In this document: in pieces, positions 33,354-41,328 of the stretch | Layout: the number at the start of each line of letters is the position of its first letter | How positions within the stretch are numbered: position 1 is the first letter of the stretch | Source: Amycolatopsis echigonensis | Lineage (GTDB): Bacteria; Actinomycetota; Actinomycetes; Mycobacteriales; Pseudonocardiaceae | Direction: 5' to 3' | DNA length: 64,000 nucleotides | Assembly (NCBI RefSeq): GCF_014174495.1 | Contig: NZ_JACJHR010000017.1 | Location: 1-64,000 of the forward strand | Made by a program: the position numbers and the translations under genes | The notes under the pieces: generated by a model | The model's database searches: none | What the model saw: only the letters and a program-made list of their open reading frames with translations | What the model was told of the DNA's origin: nothing

Positions 33354-35417
33354 ATGTCATCGGTCAGCCGTCGCCGGTTCATGCACCTCGCCGCGGCCAC
33401 CGCCGCCGGCACGGCCTTGCCCGCGAGCATCGCGCGCGCGGCCTCGGTGCCGGCCGCCGTGCGCACCGGCACCCTCGCGGACGTCGAGCACGTAGTCGTG
33501 CTGATGCAGGAAAACCGGTCGTTTGACCACTATTTCGGGACCCTCAACGGAGTCCGCGGCTTCGGCGACCCGCGCCCGGTCTCCCTGCCGAACGGGAAAT
33601 CGGTGTGGCACCAGGCCGACGCGAGCGGCGCCGAGACGCTGCCGTTCCGGCCGGCCGAGGACAACCTCGGCCTCACTTTTATCGAGGACCTCAACCACGA
33701 CTGGAACGGCACGCACACCGCGTGGAGCACCGGCCGGTGGGACAAGTGGGTCCCGGCGAAAACCCGCACCACCATGGCCTATCTGACGCGCAAGGACATC
33801 CCGTTCCACTACACGCTCGCCGACGCGTTCACCATTTGCGACGGTTACCACTGCTCGATGCTGTCCTCGACCGACCCGAACCGGTATTACCTGTACACCG
33901 GCTGGACCGGGAACGACGGTTCCGGCAACGGACCGGTGCTGGGCAACGAAGAATCCGGCTACGGCTGGACCAGTTTCCCGGAAATCCTCGAAAAGGCCGG
34001 GGTTTCGTGGAAGATCTACCAGGATGTCGGCGAGGGGCTCGACAAGGACCACGGCTGGGGATGGACCAAAGACCCGTACATCGGCAACTACGGCGACAAT
34101 TCGCTGCTGTACCTGACCCAGTACCAGAAATCGGTCCAGGGCACGCCGCTCTACGACAACGCGCGCACCGGCACCCGCGCCACCGCGGGCGACGGTTTCT
34201 TCGACCACCTCGCCGCGGACGTCAAAGCCAACCGACTGCCGCAGGTTTCCTGGATCGTCGCCCCGGAAGCGTACTGCGAACATCCGGCGTGGCCCGCCAA
34301 TTACGGCGCCTGGTATGTCTCGGGCGTGCTCGACGCGCTCACGTCGAATCCGGAGGTGTGGAGCAAAACCGTTCTGCTGATCACTTACGACGAGAACGAC
34401 GGGTTCTTCGATCACGTCGTGCCGCCTTATCCGCCGCGCGACGCGAACTGGGGCAAATCGACGGCGAGCGTCGCCGGGGAATGGTACGAAGGCGGCGCGG
34501 CCGCGTCGTACACCACCGGAATGCCTTACGGACTCGGCCCGCGCGTGCCGCTGCTGGCCGTCTCGCCGTGGAGCACCGGCGGCTGGGTCTGCTCGCAGAC
34601 TTTCGACCACACGTCGCTGATTCAGTTCGTGGAAAAGCGATTCGGCGTGCACAACCCGAACATTTCGCCGTGGCGCCGCGCGGTCTGCGGGGACCTCACG
34701 TCGGCCTTCGACTTCACCGGAGCCGACAGCGGTGTCCCGCCCCTACCCGGCACCAGCGGCTACCAGCCGCCCGCCGACCACAGCACTCCGCCGACCTACC
34801 ATCCGGTGCCCCCGTCGAACGGCTCGCTGCCGAAACAGGAACCCGGCACGCGCAAAGCGCGCCCGCTGCCGTACGACCTGGCCGCGGACACCGAGGCCCG
34901 GGACGGCCGGATGTACTTCACCTTCACCAACCTCGGCGACGCCGGAGCCGGGTTCCACGTGACGTCCCGGATGCGTTCCGACGGACCGTGGCCCTACACC
35001 GTCGAAGGCCACAAGTCGGTCACCGACAGCTGGCGTCTGCCCAGCGGCGCGGGAGACGGGTACCAGTACTCGGTTTTCGGCCCGAACGGCTGGCTCCGCG
35101 AACAGGCCGGGACGATTGGCGGCCTGGGCCCGGAAGTCACCGCCCGGCACGACGCCGGGTACGTGACGGTGACGTTCACGAACCCCAGCAGCCGGACGGT
35201 CACCTTCACCGGCGTCGACGCTTACGCGGCTTCGGAGGCTTACAAATACACGCTCGCCCCGGGCACTTCACGGGTAGTGCCGAAGTGGGGCGTGGCCAAC
35301 GGTTGGTACGACATCACGGTGAAGGCGGATCACGACAGCCAATACGTCCGCCGCTTCGCGGGCCATGCGGAGACTGGCCAAGCCTCCACGAGCGACCCGG
35401 CCATCGCTACCAGCTGA
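33354..35417 (+). CDS. plc: Phospholipase C (phosphocholine-type), Tat-secreted
   Basis: A 687-residue secreted phosphoesterase. A twin-arginine signal (VSRRRFMHLAAATAAGTALPASIARA) precedes the catalytic domain with the hallmark VEHVVVLMQENRSFDHYFG, then YHCSMLSSTDPNRYY, WIVAPEAYCEHPAW, and LLITYDENDGFFDHVVPP, where His/Asp/Glu bind metal. The C-terminal 200 residues are two DUF756-type beta-domains (TFTNLGDAGAGFHVTSR; VTFTNPSSRTVTF) found in phosphocholine-specific phospholipases C. It would hydrolyse phosphatidylcholine or sphingomyelin outside the cell, perhaps for phosphate or choline. ATG 33354 places the RR motif correctly. Monocistronic. Confidence 0.92.
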   Translation: MSSVSRRRFMHLAAATAAGTALPASIARAASVPAAVRTGTLADVEHVVVLMQENRSFDHYFGTLNGVRGFGDPRPVSLPNGKSVWHQADASGAETLPFRPAEDNLGLTFIEDLNHDWNGTHTAWSTGRWDKWVPAKTRTTMAYLTRKDIPFHYTLADAFTICDGYHCSMLSSTDPNRYYLYTGWTGNDGSGNGPVLGNEESGYGWTSFPEILEKAGVSWKIYQDVGEGLDKDHGWGWTKDPYIGNYGDNSLLYLTQYQKSVQGTPLYDNARTGTRATAGDGFFDHLAADVKANRLPQVSWIVAPEAYCEHPAWPANYGAWYVSGVLDALTSNPEVWSKTVLLITYDENDGFFDHVVPPYPPRDANWGKSTASVAGEWYEGGAAASYTTGMPYGLGPRVPLLAVSPWSTGGWVCSQTFDHTSLIQFVEKRFGVHNPNISPWRRAVCGDLTSAFDFTGADSGVPPLPGTSGYQPPADHSTPPTYHPVPPSNGSLPKQEPGTRKARPLPYDLAADTEARDGRMYFTFTNLGDAGAGFHVTSRMRSDGPWPYTVEGHKSVTDSWRLPSGAGDGYQYSVFGPNGWLREQAGTIGGLGPEVTARHDAGYVTVTFTNPSSRTVTFTGVDAYAASEAYKYTLAPGTSRVVPKWGVANGWYDITVKADHDSQYVRRFAGHAETGQASTSDPAIATS

Positions 35418-35426
35418 TCAGTCCCT

Positions 35427-36566
35427 TCACGGCTTCCGGAAGCCAGCCACCGCCAGGCCGACGATCACCAGCACCACGGCCAGCCCGCCGAATCCCGCAC
35501 CCAGCGTCGCCGCCGACGCGAGCGCGCCGACCAGCAGCGGTCCGCCCGCGTCCCCCAGCTCCCGGCCGACCTCCGCGGCTCCCATCGTCTGTCCCAGCCG
35601 TTCCTGGGGCGCGGAACCAGCCAAATGCGCGAACCCGATCGGCGTCGCCACCCCGACCCCGACACCGATCGCCACCGCCGCGGCCACCACCCCCGCGACG
35701 CCGGGCACGAGCGCGCCCAACGCCAGCCCGGCCGCGGTCAGCAGGAGCCCGCCGGCCATTCCCCCTCCGTCGGGAATCCGCCCGGCGTCCCGGAGCCGGC
35801 CGGCCCACGGCTGCACCAGCGCGGAACACAACGCCAGCACCGACACCACCGCACCGGTCGCCACCGTGCTGAGCCCGCTCGCCGCGCCGGTCACCGGCAG
35901 GAATCCGATGCCGACCGCGAGCGCACCCGTCGTTCCGGCCAGCACCGCGGTCGGCCGCAGGAACCCGGGTTCGGCGAGCCGACGGGCGAGGTCGAGGACG
36001 GTCTGACGCTGCCGCGGCAACGGCTCCGGCGAGGACACCGCGAACGCGGCCCACCCGGCGACGACGAAGGCCAGCACCGCAAGAGTGCCGAGCAGCAAGG
36101 AAAATCCGCCCAGCATGATCAGCACGCCGCCGAGCAACGGGCCCAACGTGTACCCGACGCTCTTCCAGGCACCGTAACCGCCGAATGCCCGGCCCTGCCG
36201 TTTCGCCGGCGACAACCGCGCCACCAACGCCCCGGCCGCGGGCGAGAAGGCCGCCGCGGCCGCCCCCTGGCCCAACCGCGCCAGCCCGACCGCGGCCGGA
36301 TTTCCCGCGACGACAAAGGCCGCCGACGCGAGCGCGAACGCCAGCAGCCCGCCGAGCAGGACCGGCCGCGGCCCGATCCGGTCGGCCAGCGACCCGAACA
36401 CCGGTTTGAGCACGACCTCGGCCCCGTCGTACACCGCGAGCAGCAGTCCCAGGGTCAGCAAGGAATCGCCGTGCGTGTACGCGCCGAGGCTGGCGGCGAT
36501 GCTGTGCGCGCCGAACGCGGTGACGAACCCGGCGGCGTACAGCGGACGCAGCTCAGCAGAACGCAT
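35427..36566 (-). CDS. Major facilitator superfamily transporter
   Basis: A 379-residue MFS permease with about twelve hydrophobic segments. The loop between helices 2 and 3 is seen as GSLADRIGPRPVLLGG, and RLSPAKRQGRAFGGYGAWKSVGY follows helix 4. Length and motif fit a small DHA1-type drug or metal exporter. It lies 35 bp downstream of the ChrB-like gene and is probably co-transcribed with it and the TetR gene, so it may export the compound that TetR senses. Substrate unknown. Confidence 0.88.
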   Translation of the reverse strand: MRSAELRPLYAAGFVTAFGAHSIAASLGAYTHGDSLLTLGLLLAVYDGAEVVLKPVFGSLADRIGPRPVLLGGLLAFALASAAFVVAGNPAAVGLARLGQGAAAAAFSPAAGALVARLSPAKRQGRAFGGYGAWKSVGYTLGPLLGGVLIMLGGFSLLLGTLAVLAFVVAGWAAFAVSSPEPLPRQRQTVLDLARRLAEPGFLRPTAVLAGTTGALAVGIGFLPVTGAASGLSTVATGAVVSVLALCSALVQPWAGRLRDAGRIPDGGGMAGGLLLTAAGLALGALVPGVAGVVAAAVAIGVGVGVATPIGFAHLAGSAPQERLGQTMGAAEVGRELGDAGGPLLVGALASAATLGAGFGGLAVVLVIVGLAVAGFRKP

Positions 36567-36601
36567 GGGAACCCCTCAAAATCCGCAGCACTGTGCCGCC
36601 C

Positions 36602-37132
36602 TCACATCTGGTGCAGGGCTTGGAAAACCTGCTCGGTGTAGTCCGCGAGCCGTTCACCGCAATGCTTCAGCCGCTGCTCGGCCTCCGCCGCCGAAGGCGC
36701 GCCGAACACGTCCCGGGCCTTGAGCTCCCGATGCCAGCGCCGCAGCCGCTCGAGGCTCTGCTCTTCCTCTTCGAGCTCCGCCATCGTGAACTTGCCGATC
36801 CGGATTTCCTTGTCGATCTCGGCGTCGAACTTCCCGCAGTCGGCGACGAACTCCGTCCACTCCTCTTCCCGCTCGGCGGTGAACAGCTCCGCCAGCCGCG
36901 AACCGTCCCGTTCCGCGGCGTCGAGCGTGATCACCTCGCCCTCGCCGCGTTCGGCCAGCTCGGCGACCCGCGCGACGCCGCCGGCGAACCCGGGCACGTC
37001 CGGCACCGCCCAGGCGCCCTGCCCGAGCGACAACGCACCGACGCGCCGCAGCTCACGCCATACGGCGACGCGGTGCCGCGACGGTCCGGACGGCACCCGC
37101 ACCACCAGCACCAGCCATTTACCCTCTGCCAC
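36602..37132 (-). CDS. ChrB N-terminal-domain-like protein
   Basis: A 176-residue protein resembling the N-terminal domain of chromate-resistance protein ChrB: WLVLVVRVPSGPSRHRVAVWRELRRVGALSLGQGAWAVP is diagnostic. The rest is a charged alpha-helical segment (AEREEEWTEFVADCGKFDAEIDKEIRIGKF, ELEEEEQSLERLRRW). Full ChrB is about 300 residues, so the C-terminal domain is absent, and no chrA is nearby. The GTG start at 37132 lies 3 bp downstream of a 28-bp palindrome with no room for a leader. Likely a regulator or accessory of the following MFS gene; chromate itself is not implied. Confidence 0.7.
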   Translation of the reverse strand: MAEGKWLVLVVRVPSGPSRHRVAVWRELRRVGALSLGQGAWAVPDVPGFAGGVARVAELAERGEGEVITLDAAERDGSRLAELFTAEREEEWTEFVADCGKFDAEIDKEIRIGKFTMAELEEEEQSLERLRRWHRELKARDVFGAPSAAEAEQRLKHCGERLADYTEQVFQALHQM

Positions 37133-37135
37133 AGT

Positions 37136-37163
37136 GCTGAATGTAGCACGTGTTACATTCAGC
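37136..37163. promoter_or_regulatory. 28-bp palindromic operator at the tetR/chrB junction
   Basis: 10-bp arms GCTGAATGTA and TACATTCAGC around G-CACGTG-T, symmetric except for one base pair. It covers the last bases of the tetR gene (stop 37159-37161) and ends 3 bp before the chrB-like start, so a bound repressor could block initiation of the chrB-MFS unit. Confidence 0.7.
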
Positions 37164-37704
37164 CAGGTAGCGTCGCCAGGAACGGGCCGATCGTCCGGTC
37201 CACCAGTGCCCGACGGTCCGGCAACGGCAGCGAGAGGCACTGCAGCGTCACGCCGTCGATCATCGCCAGCACCTGCGCTGCCGCTTCCTCGGACAGCCCG
37301 GCGTCGACATACCACTGGCGCAGTTCGCGATCGAGCTTCGCGCTTTCCTTCCGCAGCACGGGATCCACCACGGCCGCCGCCGCGTACGCGAGCCACACCC
37401 GGGCACGCCGGGCCCGCGGTTCGTCCAGCGGCAGCCACAGCTCGACGAAACCGGCGATCGATTTCGGTTGCGCCGCTTGGATTTCGGCCAGGAACTGCTC
37501 CCGCGCGTACTCGAACCCGGCGCGCACGAGGTCGTTCTTCGTCCGGTAGTAATACTGCACCTGAGCCGGCGAAACACCCGCCGCAGCGGCGACCGTCCGC
37601 ACGCTGAGCGCACCGATTCCCTGCTCTGCCAGCACATTCAGCACGGCATCGAGCACATGGGCGGCACGCTTCACCGCCGAGACGCCCCCGTGCGCGCCCG
37701 CCAC
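37159..37704 (-). CDS. TetR family regulator
   Basis: A TetR repressor of about 181 residues. HTH: VLAEQGIGALSVRTVAAAAGVSPAQVQYYYRTKNDLVRAGFEYA near residues 20-62. The C-terminal domain (QLELWLPLDEPRARR-like helices, LAMIDGVTLQCLSLPLPD) resembles YcdC/BetI-like regulators. The GTG at 37704 (VAGAHGG) is preceded by GGAG; GTG 37674 is an alternative. The frame stays open to 37800 but would run into repeats. It probably controls the downstream ChrB-like and MFS genes through the palindrome at its own 3' end. Confidence 0.83.
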   Translation of the reverse strand: MAGAHGGVSAVKRAAHVLDAVLNVLAEQGIGALSVRTVAAAAGVSPAQVQYYYRTKNDLVRAGFEYAREQFLAEIQAAQPKSIAGFVELWLPLDEPRARRARVWLAYAAAAVVDPVLRKESAKLDRELRQWYVDAGLSEEAAAQVLAMIDGVTLQCLSLPLPDRRALVDRTIGPFLATLPG

Positions 37705-37775
37705 GCGACCGCGAGCAGCTCCAGCACGCCCGTCGCGACGTGCCCCCTTGCGCCGGTCATCCGACCCCCTCCTAT

Positions 37776-37814
37776 ACGAACGTACAATACGATCGTACAA
37801 TACGATCGTACAGG
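37776..37814. repeat. Three tandem 13-bp operator-like repeats
   Basis: Three head-to-tail copies of ACGATCGTACAAT: 37776-37788 (ACGAACGTACAAT), 37789-37801 (exact), 37802-37814 (ACGATCGTACAGG). Each holds a TACGATCGTA-type palindrome. They lie between the methyltransferase stop and the tetR start, in the tetR promoter, and probably bind a dimeric regulator cooperatively. Confidence 0.7.
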
Positions 37815-37815
37815 A

Positions 37816-38451
37816 CTAGCTGCCCGCCGCGGCGTCCTTCCGTGCGACCAGCCGCTCGACGATCCCGGCCTTGCTCCGCTCCGCCCGCTCGACCTCGAAC
37901 CCGGCCGCGGCGAGCAACGGCAGCGGCCGGCGGGTCAGGTAATCCCCCAGCCGCCACACGCTCAGCTTCTCCAGCAGCCGCTGGGCGGCAAGCACCATCC
38001 GGCGGTCGCTGGCGACGTGGTCCAGCAGCAGAAGCCGCCCATCCGGCCGCAGCACCCGGTGCATCTCCGCGATCGCGCCGCGTTCGTCCGGAACGCCGCA
38101 CAGCCCCAGCGTGCAGACGACCGTGTCGAACGTGCGGTCCCGGAACGGAAGGGACTGCGCGTCGGCCTCGGTCAGCGTCACCTCGCGCCCGATCTCGGCG
38201 GCCCGGCGGCGGGCCAGGTCCAGCATCGACGGGCTGAGGTCGATCCCGGTCAAGCGCACCTCCGGCGGATACAACGGCAGGTTCCGGCCGGTCCCGACGG
38301 CGACCTCCAGCACCTCCCCCGCGGCCTGCCCGCACACCCACTCGCGGCCGTCCGCGAGCAGTGCCCGCTCGAACCACGCGATCTCGCGGTCGTACCGCGG
38401 CGCGGCCTCGTCCCACGTCCGCCGCAGCCAGTCCGTTCCCCGCTCCGCCAT
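37816..38451 (-). CDS. UbiE-like class I methyltransferase
   Basis: A 211-residue SAM methyltransferase. Motif I reads VLEVAVGTGRNLPLY (near 48), an AVGTG variant of the usual DVGCGTG, followed by LTGIDLSPSMLDLARRRA and TEADAQSLPFRDRTFDTVVCTLGLCGVPD, then MHRVLRPDGRLLLLDHVASD. This form is common in phospholipid or quinone methyltransferases such as phosphatidylethanolamine N-methyltransferase-like proteins. GAGGAG lies upstream of the ATG. It is divergent from sigJ across 147 bp and upstream of tetR on the same strand. Confidence 0.85.
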   Translation of the reverse strand: MAERGTDWLRRTWDEAAPRYDREIAWFERALLADGREWVCGQAAGEVLEVAVGTGRNLPLYPPEVRLTGIDLSPSMLDLARRRAAEIGREVTLTEADAQSLPFRDRTFDTVVCTLGLCGVPDERGAIAEMHRVLRPDGRLLLLDHVASDRRMVLAAQRLLEKLSVWRLGDYLTRRPLPLLAAAGFEVERAERSKAGIVERLVARKDAAAGS

Positions 38452-38534
38452 CGTCGCGAACTCCTCTCCGTCGAGGTCCTCCGCCCGCTACCCTCGCACC
38501 CCGCGGGGAATCGACCTATCCGGCGCCGACGGGC

Positions 38535-38561
38535 TGTCACAACCGCCCGGCGGCCGGCGTC
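38535..38561 (+). promoter_or_regulatory. ECF41-type promoter upstream of sigJ
   Basis: TGTCACA (38535-38541), 16 bp, CGTC (38558-38561). This is exactly the TGTCACA-N16-CGTC motif reported for promoters recognised by ECF41 sigma factors. It lies 37 bp before the sigJ start codon, so autoregulation is very likely. Confidence 0.85.
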
Positions 38562-38598
38562 CTATGGGCGATCGACCCCGAACGCGAAGGAGCCACCC

Positions 38599-39495
38599 AT
38601 GTCAGCGCCCGGCGAAGCGAGCCCGGACCTCGCCACCGAGACCTTCCTCGCCCACCGGAACCTGCTGTTCACCGTGGCCTACGAGATGCTCGGCTCGGCC
38701 GCCGACGCCGAGGACGTGCTGCAGGAAACCTGGCTGAAATGGGCTGGCGTCAACCTCGACGATATCCGCGAGCACCGTGCCTACCTGGTCCGGATCACCA
38801 CCCGCCAAGCCCTGACCCGGCTGCGCACGCTCGGCAGGCGCAAGGAGTCCTACGTCGGCACCTGGCTGCCCGAGCCGCTGCTCACCGCGCCGGACGTGGC
38901 CGAGGACGTCGAACTGGCCGACAGCGTGTCGATGGCGATGCTGCTGGTGCTCGAAACGCTGCGGCCGACCGAGCGCGCGGTGTTCGTGCTGCGCGAGGTC
39001 TTCGACGTGCCGTACGACGAAATCGCCGAAGCAGTCGGCAAATCCCCGGCCGCGGTGCGGCAGATCGGGCACCGGGCGCGGTCGCACGTGTCCGCCCGCC
39101 GTCCGCGCGGCGACGTCACGCCCGCCGAAACCCGCGGCGCGCTCGACGCGTTCCGGAAGGCCGTCGAGACCGGCGACCTGCAGGGCCTGCTCGACCTGCT
39201 CGCCCCGGACGTCGTCTTCCTCGGCGACGGCGGCGGCGTGAAGCAGGCGGTGCCGCGGCCGATCGTCGGCGCCGACAAGGTCGCGCGGCTGCTGGCCGCC
39301 GGGAGCACTCAGCTCCCCGCGCCGCTGCGCCCGATGCAGGTCAACGGCCACCCGGCGCTGGTGCTCACGCTCGACGGCGAGGTGGACACCGTGCTGACGC
39401 TGCGCATCGACGAGGGCAAGATCACCGGTCTGTACGCGGTGCGGAATCCGGCGAAGCTGTCGCATATGGACACGGAGACCGCCCTCCGCCGCTGA
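38599..39495 (+). CDS. sigJ: ECF41-group RNA polymerase sigma factor (SigJ)
   Basis: A 298-residue extracytoplasmic-function sigma factor. Region 2 (FLAHRNLLFTVAYEMLGSAADAEDVLQETWLKW) and region 4 (LRPTERAVFVLREVFDVPYDEIAEAVGKSPAAVRQIGHRA) are followed by a SnoaL-like C-terminal domain (about 180-298) that regulates activity in cis. The group signatures are present: WLPEPL between regions 2 and 4, and the DGGGxK loop (LGDGGGVKQAVPRP). No anti-sigma gene is expected. The usual ECF41 partner, a carboxymuconolactone-decarboxylase/oxidoreductase/epimerase (COE) gene, is not adjacent. AAGGAG precedes ATG 38599; a long upstream open frame is spurious. Confidence 0.93.
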   Translation: MSAPGEASPDLATETFLAHRNLLFTVAYEMLGSAADAEDVLQETWLKWAGVNLDDIREHRAYLVRITTRQALTRLRTLGRRKESYVGTWLPEPLLTAPDVAEDVELADSVSMAMLLVLETLRPTERAVFVLREVFDVPYDEIAEAVGKSPAAVRQIGHRARSHVSARRPRGDVTPAETRGALDAFRKAVETGDLQGLLDLLAPDVVFLGDGGGVKQAVPRPIVGADKVARLLAAGSTQLPAPLRPMQVNGHPALVLTLDGEVDTVLTLRIDEGKITGLYAVRNPAKLSHMDTETALRR

Positions 39496-39617
39496 CTCCG
39501 GCCGCCGCTACGCACCGTAGCCCCGGTTCTGGCGCGCGCCACCCGGTCGGCCCATGCCATCCTGGTCCGGCCAGGGGCGGCCCGCCGGGCCGCCGCCGTA
39601 CCGAGGAGAGGACCGAC

Positions 39618-39884
39618 GTGGGCGTTGTCAGCTGGATCGTGCTGGGCCTGATCGCCGGATTGATCGCGAAGGCCCTCATGCCGGGCAAGGACCCGGGCGG
39701 CTGCATCATCACCATCCTGCTCGGGATCGGAGGCGCGTTCGTGGGCGGCTGGATCGGCAAAACGCTGTTCCACACCCAGCTCGGGACGTTCTTCGACCTG
39801 CGCACGTGGGGTCTCGCGGTGCTCGGCGCGCTGGTCATCCTGACCGGCTACCGGCTCATCGTGGGCAACCGCCGCCGCGACTGA
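39618..39884 (+). CDS. GlsB/YeaQ/YmgE family small membrane protein
   Basis: An 88-residue transglycosylase-associated (GlsB/YeaQ/YmgE) protein: GVVSWIVLGLIAGLIAKALMPGKDPGG then ILLGIGGAFVGGWIGKTLF and a third hydrophobic helix LAVLGALVILTGYRLIV. The family is stress-linked and without known enzymatic activity. GAGGAGAGG lies upstream of GTG 39618. It follows sigJ by 122 bp and might belong to its regulon, though no ECF41 motif is seen directly upstream. Confidence 0.87.
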   Translation: MGVVSWIVLGLIAGLIAKALMPGKDPGGCIITILLGIGGAFVGGWIGKTLFHTQLGTFFDLRTWGLAVLGALVILTGYRLIVGNRRRD

Positions 39885-40093
39885 CCCGTGCGGGCGGCCC
39901 GCTGCCGGGCGCGGCGGGCCGCCCTCGCTCCGGGAAATCCGAACCGGATTCCGCGCCGCCGCCCGGCGGTCTCCGGCCCGGTCCCGGACTCACCCGGACG
40001 GGGCGCCGAATCGGACTCGGCCCCGGATTCCGGCCGCGTTTCGTGGCAGAATCAGCGGAGAAGTCCCGGCAAGGTCGACGGGCGGAGCGGACG

Positions 40094-40375
40094 ATGGCGC
40101 TGCGCGACCACGAACAACACCAGCTGGACGAGATCGAACGGTACCTCGCCCAGGAGAATCCGCGCCTGGCCCGCCGCTTCGAGAAATTCCGCCCGATGCC
40201 GGTGCTCTCCTTCGCCGCGGCCGCGCTCGGGGTGCTCAGCGTGTTCCTCACCGGCCTGGTCACGCTGGTCGTCGGGTTCGGCATGGGGTCCGCGGCGCCG
40301 ATCGCGGTGGGCGCGGTGCTCACGACGGCGATTCCGCTCGCGATCGTCTGGTTCTACCGCTGCCGCTGGCGCTGA
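40094..40375 (+). CDS. DUF3040 family membrane protein
   Basis: A 93-residue DUF3040 protein. The soluble N-terminus MALRDHEQHQLDEIERYLAQENPRLARRF is the family signature and is followed by two transmembrane segments (about 38-58 and 61-84). Function is unknown; these are widespread, small actinobacterial inner-membrane proteins. Starts at ATG 40094. Its stop is 4 bp from the converging Rv1733c-like gene. Confidence 0.85.
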   Translation: MALRDHEQHQLDEIERYLAQENPRLARRFEKFRPMPVLSFAAAALGVLSVFLTGLVTLVVGFGMGSAAPIAVGAVLTTAIPLAIVWFYRCRWR

Positions 40376-40379
40376 CGGC

Positions 40380-40859
40380 TCAGGCTGCGACGCGTCCTCG
40401 CACGAAACGGCGGTACAGCCCGAATCCCGCGATCGCGGTGACCGTTTCCCAGGCGATCGTCGTGATCACCGACACCGACAGCACGTCGATCCGGTCCGGT
40501 GACGAGGGCCGGAGCCGGCCCCGCGCGTCCACGCGGACCCGGGTCAGGCCGCGCGCCGCCGGGTCGGAGCGCAGCGGAATGGCGGCTTCCTCGGTGCCGC
40601 CGTCCGGGGCGGTCCACGTGACGCGCCGGGTGTCGGGCACCGCGGCGCCCTCGCTCCCGCGCAGCGCGCCGGATCCGGGCTGGACGGCGGCGACGACAGA
40701 CTGGCCGGGCGCGCGGCCGATCGCCGCCGAGCCCTGCCGGTGGATCCACAGCCCCAGCCAGACCCCGGCCGCCGCCGAGACCGCGACGGCCGCGGCCAGG
40801 ACCGGAAGGAGGAACACGCGCCCGCGCACGGCGGACGCGCGGAAACCGCCAGAAGCCAT
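40380..40859 (-). CDS. Rv1733c-like two-helix membrane protein
   Basis: A 159-residue protein with transmembrane helices near residues 14-36 (VFLLPVLAAAVAVSAAAGVWLGLWIH) and 128-150 (VSVITTIAWETVTAIAGFGLY) bracketing an extracytoplasmic domain of about 90 residues with the VTWTAPDGGTEEAAIPLRSDPAARG region. This layout matches the mycobacterial Rv1733c family, whose function is unknown. ATG 40859 is chosen; sequence upstream in frame is Arg/Pro-rich. Monocistronic. Confidence 0.7.
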   Translation of the reverse strand: MASGGFRASAVRGRVFLLPVLAAAVAVSAAAGVWLGLWIHRQGSAAIGRAPGQSVVAAVQPGSGALRGSEGAAVPDTRRVTWTAPDGGTEEAAIPLRSDPAARGLTRVRVDARGRLRPSSPDRIDVLSVSVITTIAWETVTAIAGFGLYRRFVRGRVAA

Positions 40860-41328
40860 GCTCCGAGAATGCCGCGAAAACCGGGAGAATGGCAGAGTTC
40901 GCGGGCAAATGTGCCCAAGTCGCGGAAAAAGCGCCCGCGGCGGGCGCCTCGGAGCGGAACCTCCACCCAAATTCACCCGTTCTTTTCACTCATTCGTGCG
41001 TAACGCCACGCAGAGGCAACCCGGCCGCCCCAGTGGCGGTTTCCTCCGAAGCAGGTCGCAGAGCCGGTGATGCGCGGGCGTTCTCTCCCCGCCAAGAAGC
41101 CCGGCGGCGATGCAGAGGTCCGTGACGGGCCCCTTGACGGAATCTGATTTCCTCAGTGGCCCCTCACGGACTTCCGCGGGAGAGGAGAGCGGGACGGCAC
41201 TCGGCAGCCGCCGTGGCCCATTCCGCACGGTGAGGAGCACCCGCGCCCGCCGATTGTCCGCCGCGTTGTTTATTGCCGCCGTCTTCCGCCAGTACGGGGA
41301 ATTCTCCCGAAACGCACCGGCATTCCCG
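40860..41328. other. 469-bp intergenic region
   Basis: No convincing gene on either strand. It holds a terminator-like inverted repeat (41118-41171), a 13-base GATGCAGAGGTCC sequence (41109-41121) that recurs inverted near 61274, and an A/T-richer segment near 41268-41278. Confidence 0.5.
41118..41171. terminator. Inverted repeat of the GTGAGGGG family
   Basis: GTCCGTGACGGGCC at 41118-41131 pairs imperfectly with GGCCCCTCACGGAC at 41158-41171, about 160 bp past the stop of the ArsR-type gene on the minus strand. Related to the hairpins at 1258-1310 and 21184-21203. Confidence 0.45.

Noticed and set aside
36602..37132. Calling a chromate-resistance operon
   Set aside because: Only the ChrB N-terminal domain is present and there is no ChrA transporter, so the substrate cannot be inferred from the name.
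37468..38598. Upstream extension of the sigJ frame by more than 370 codons
   Set aside because: It runs antisense through the tetR and methyltransferase genes. The true start has a good ribosome binding site and the ECF41 promoter lies inside the supposed extension.
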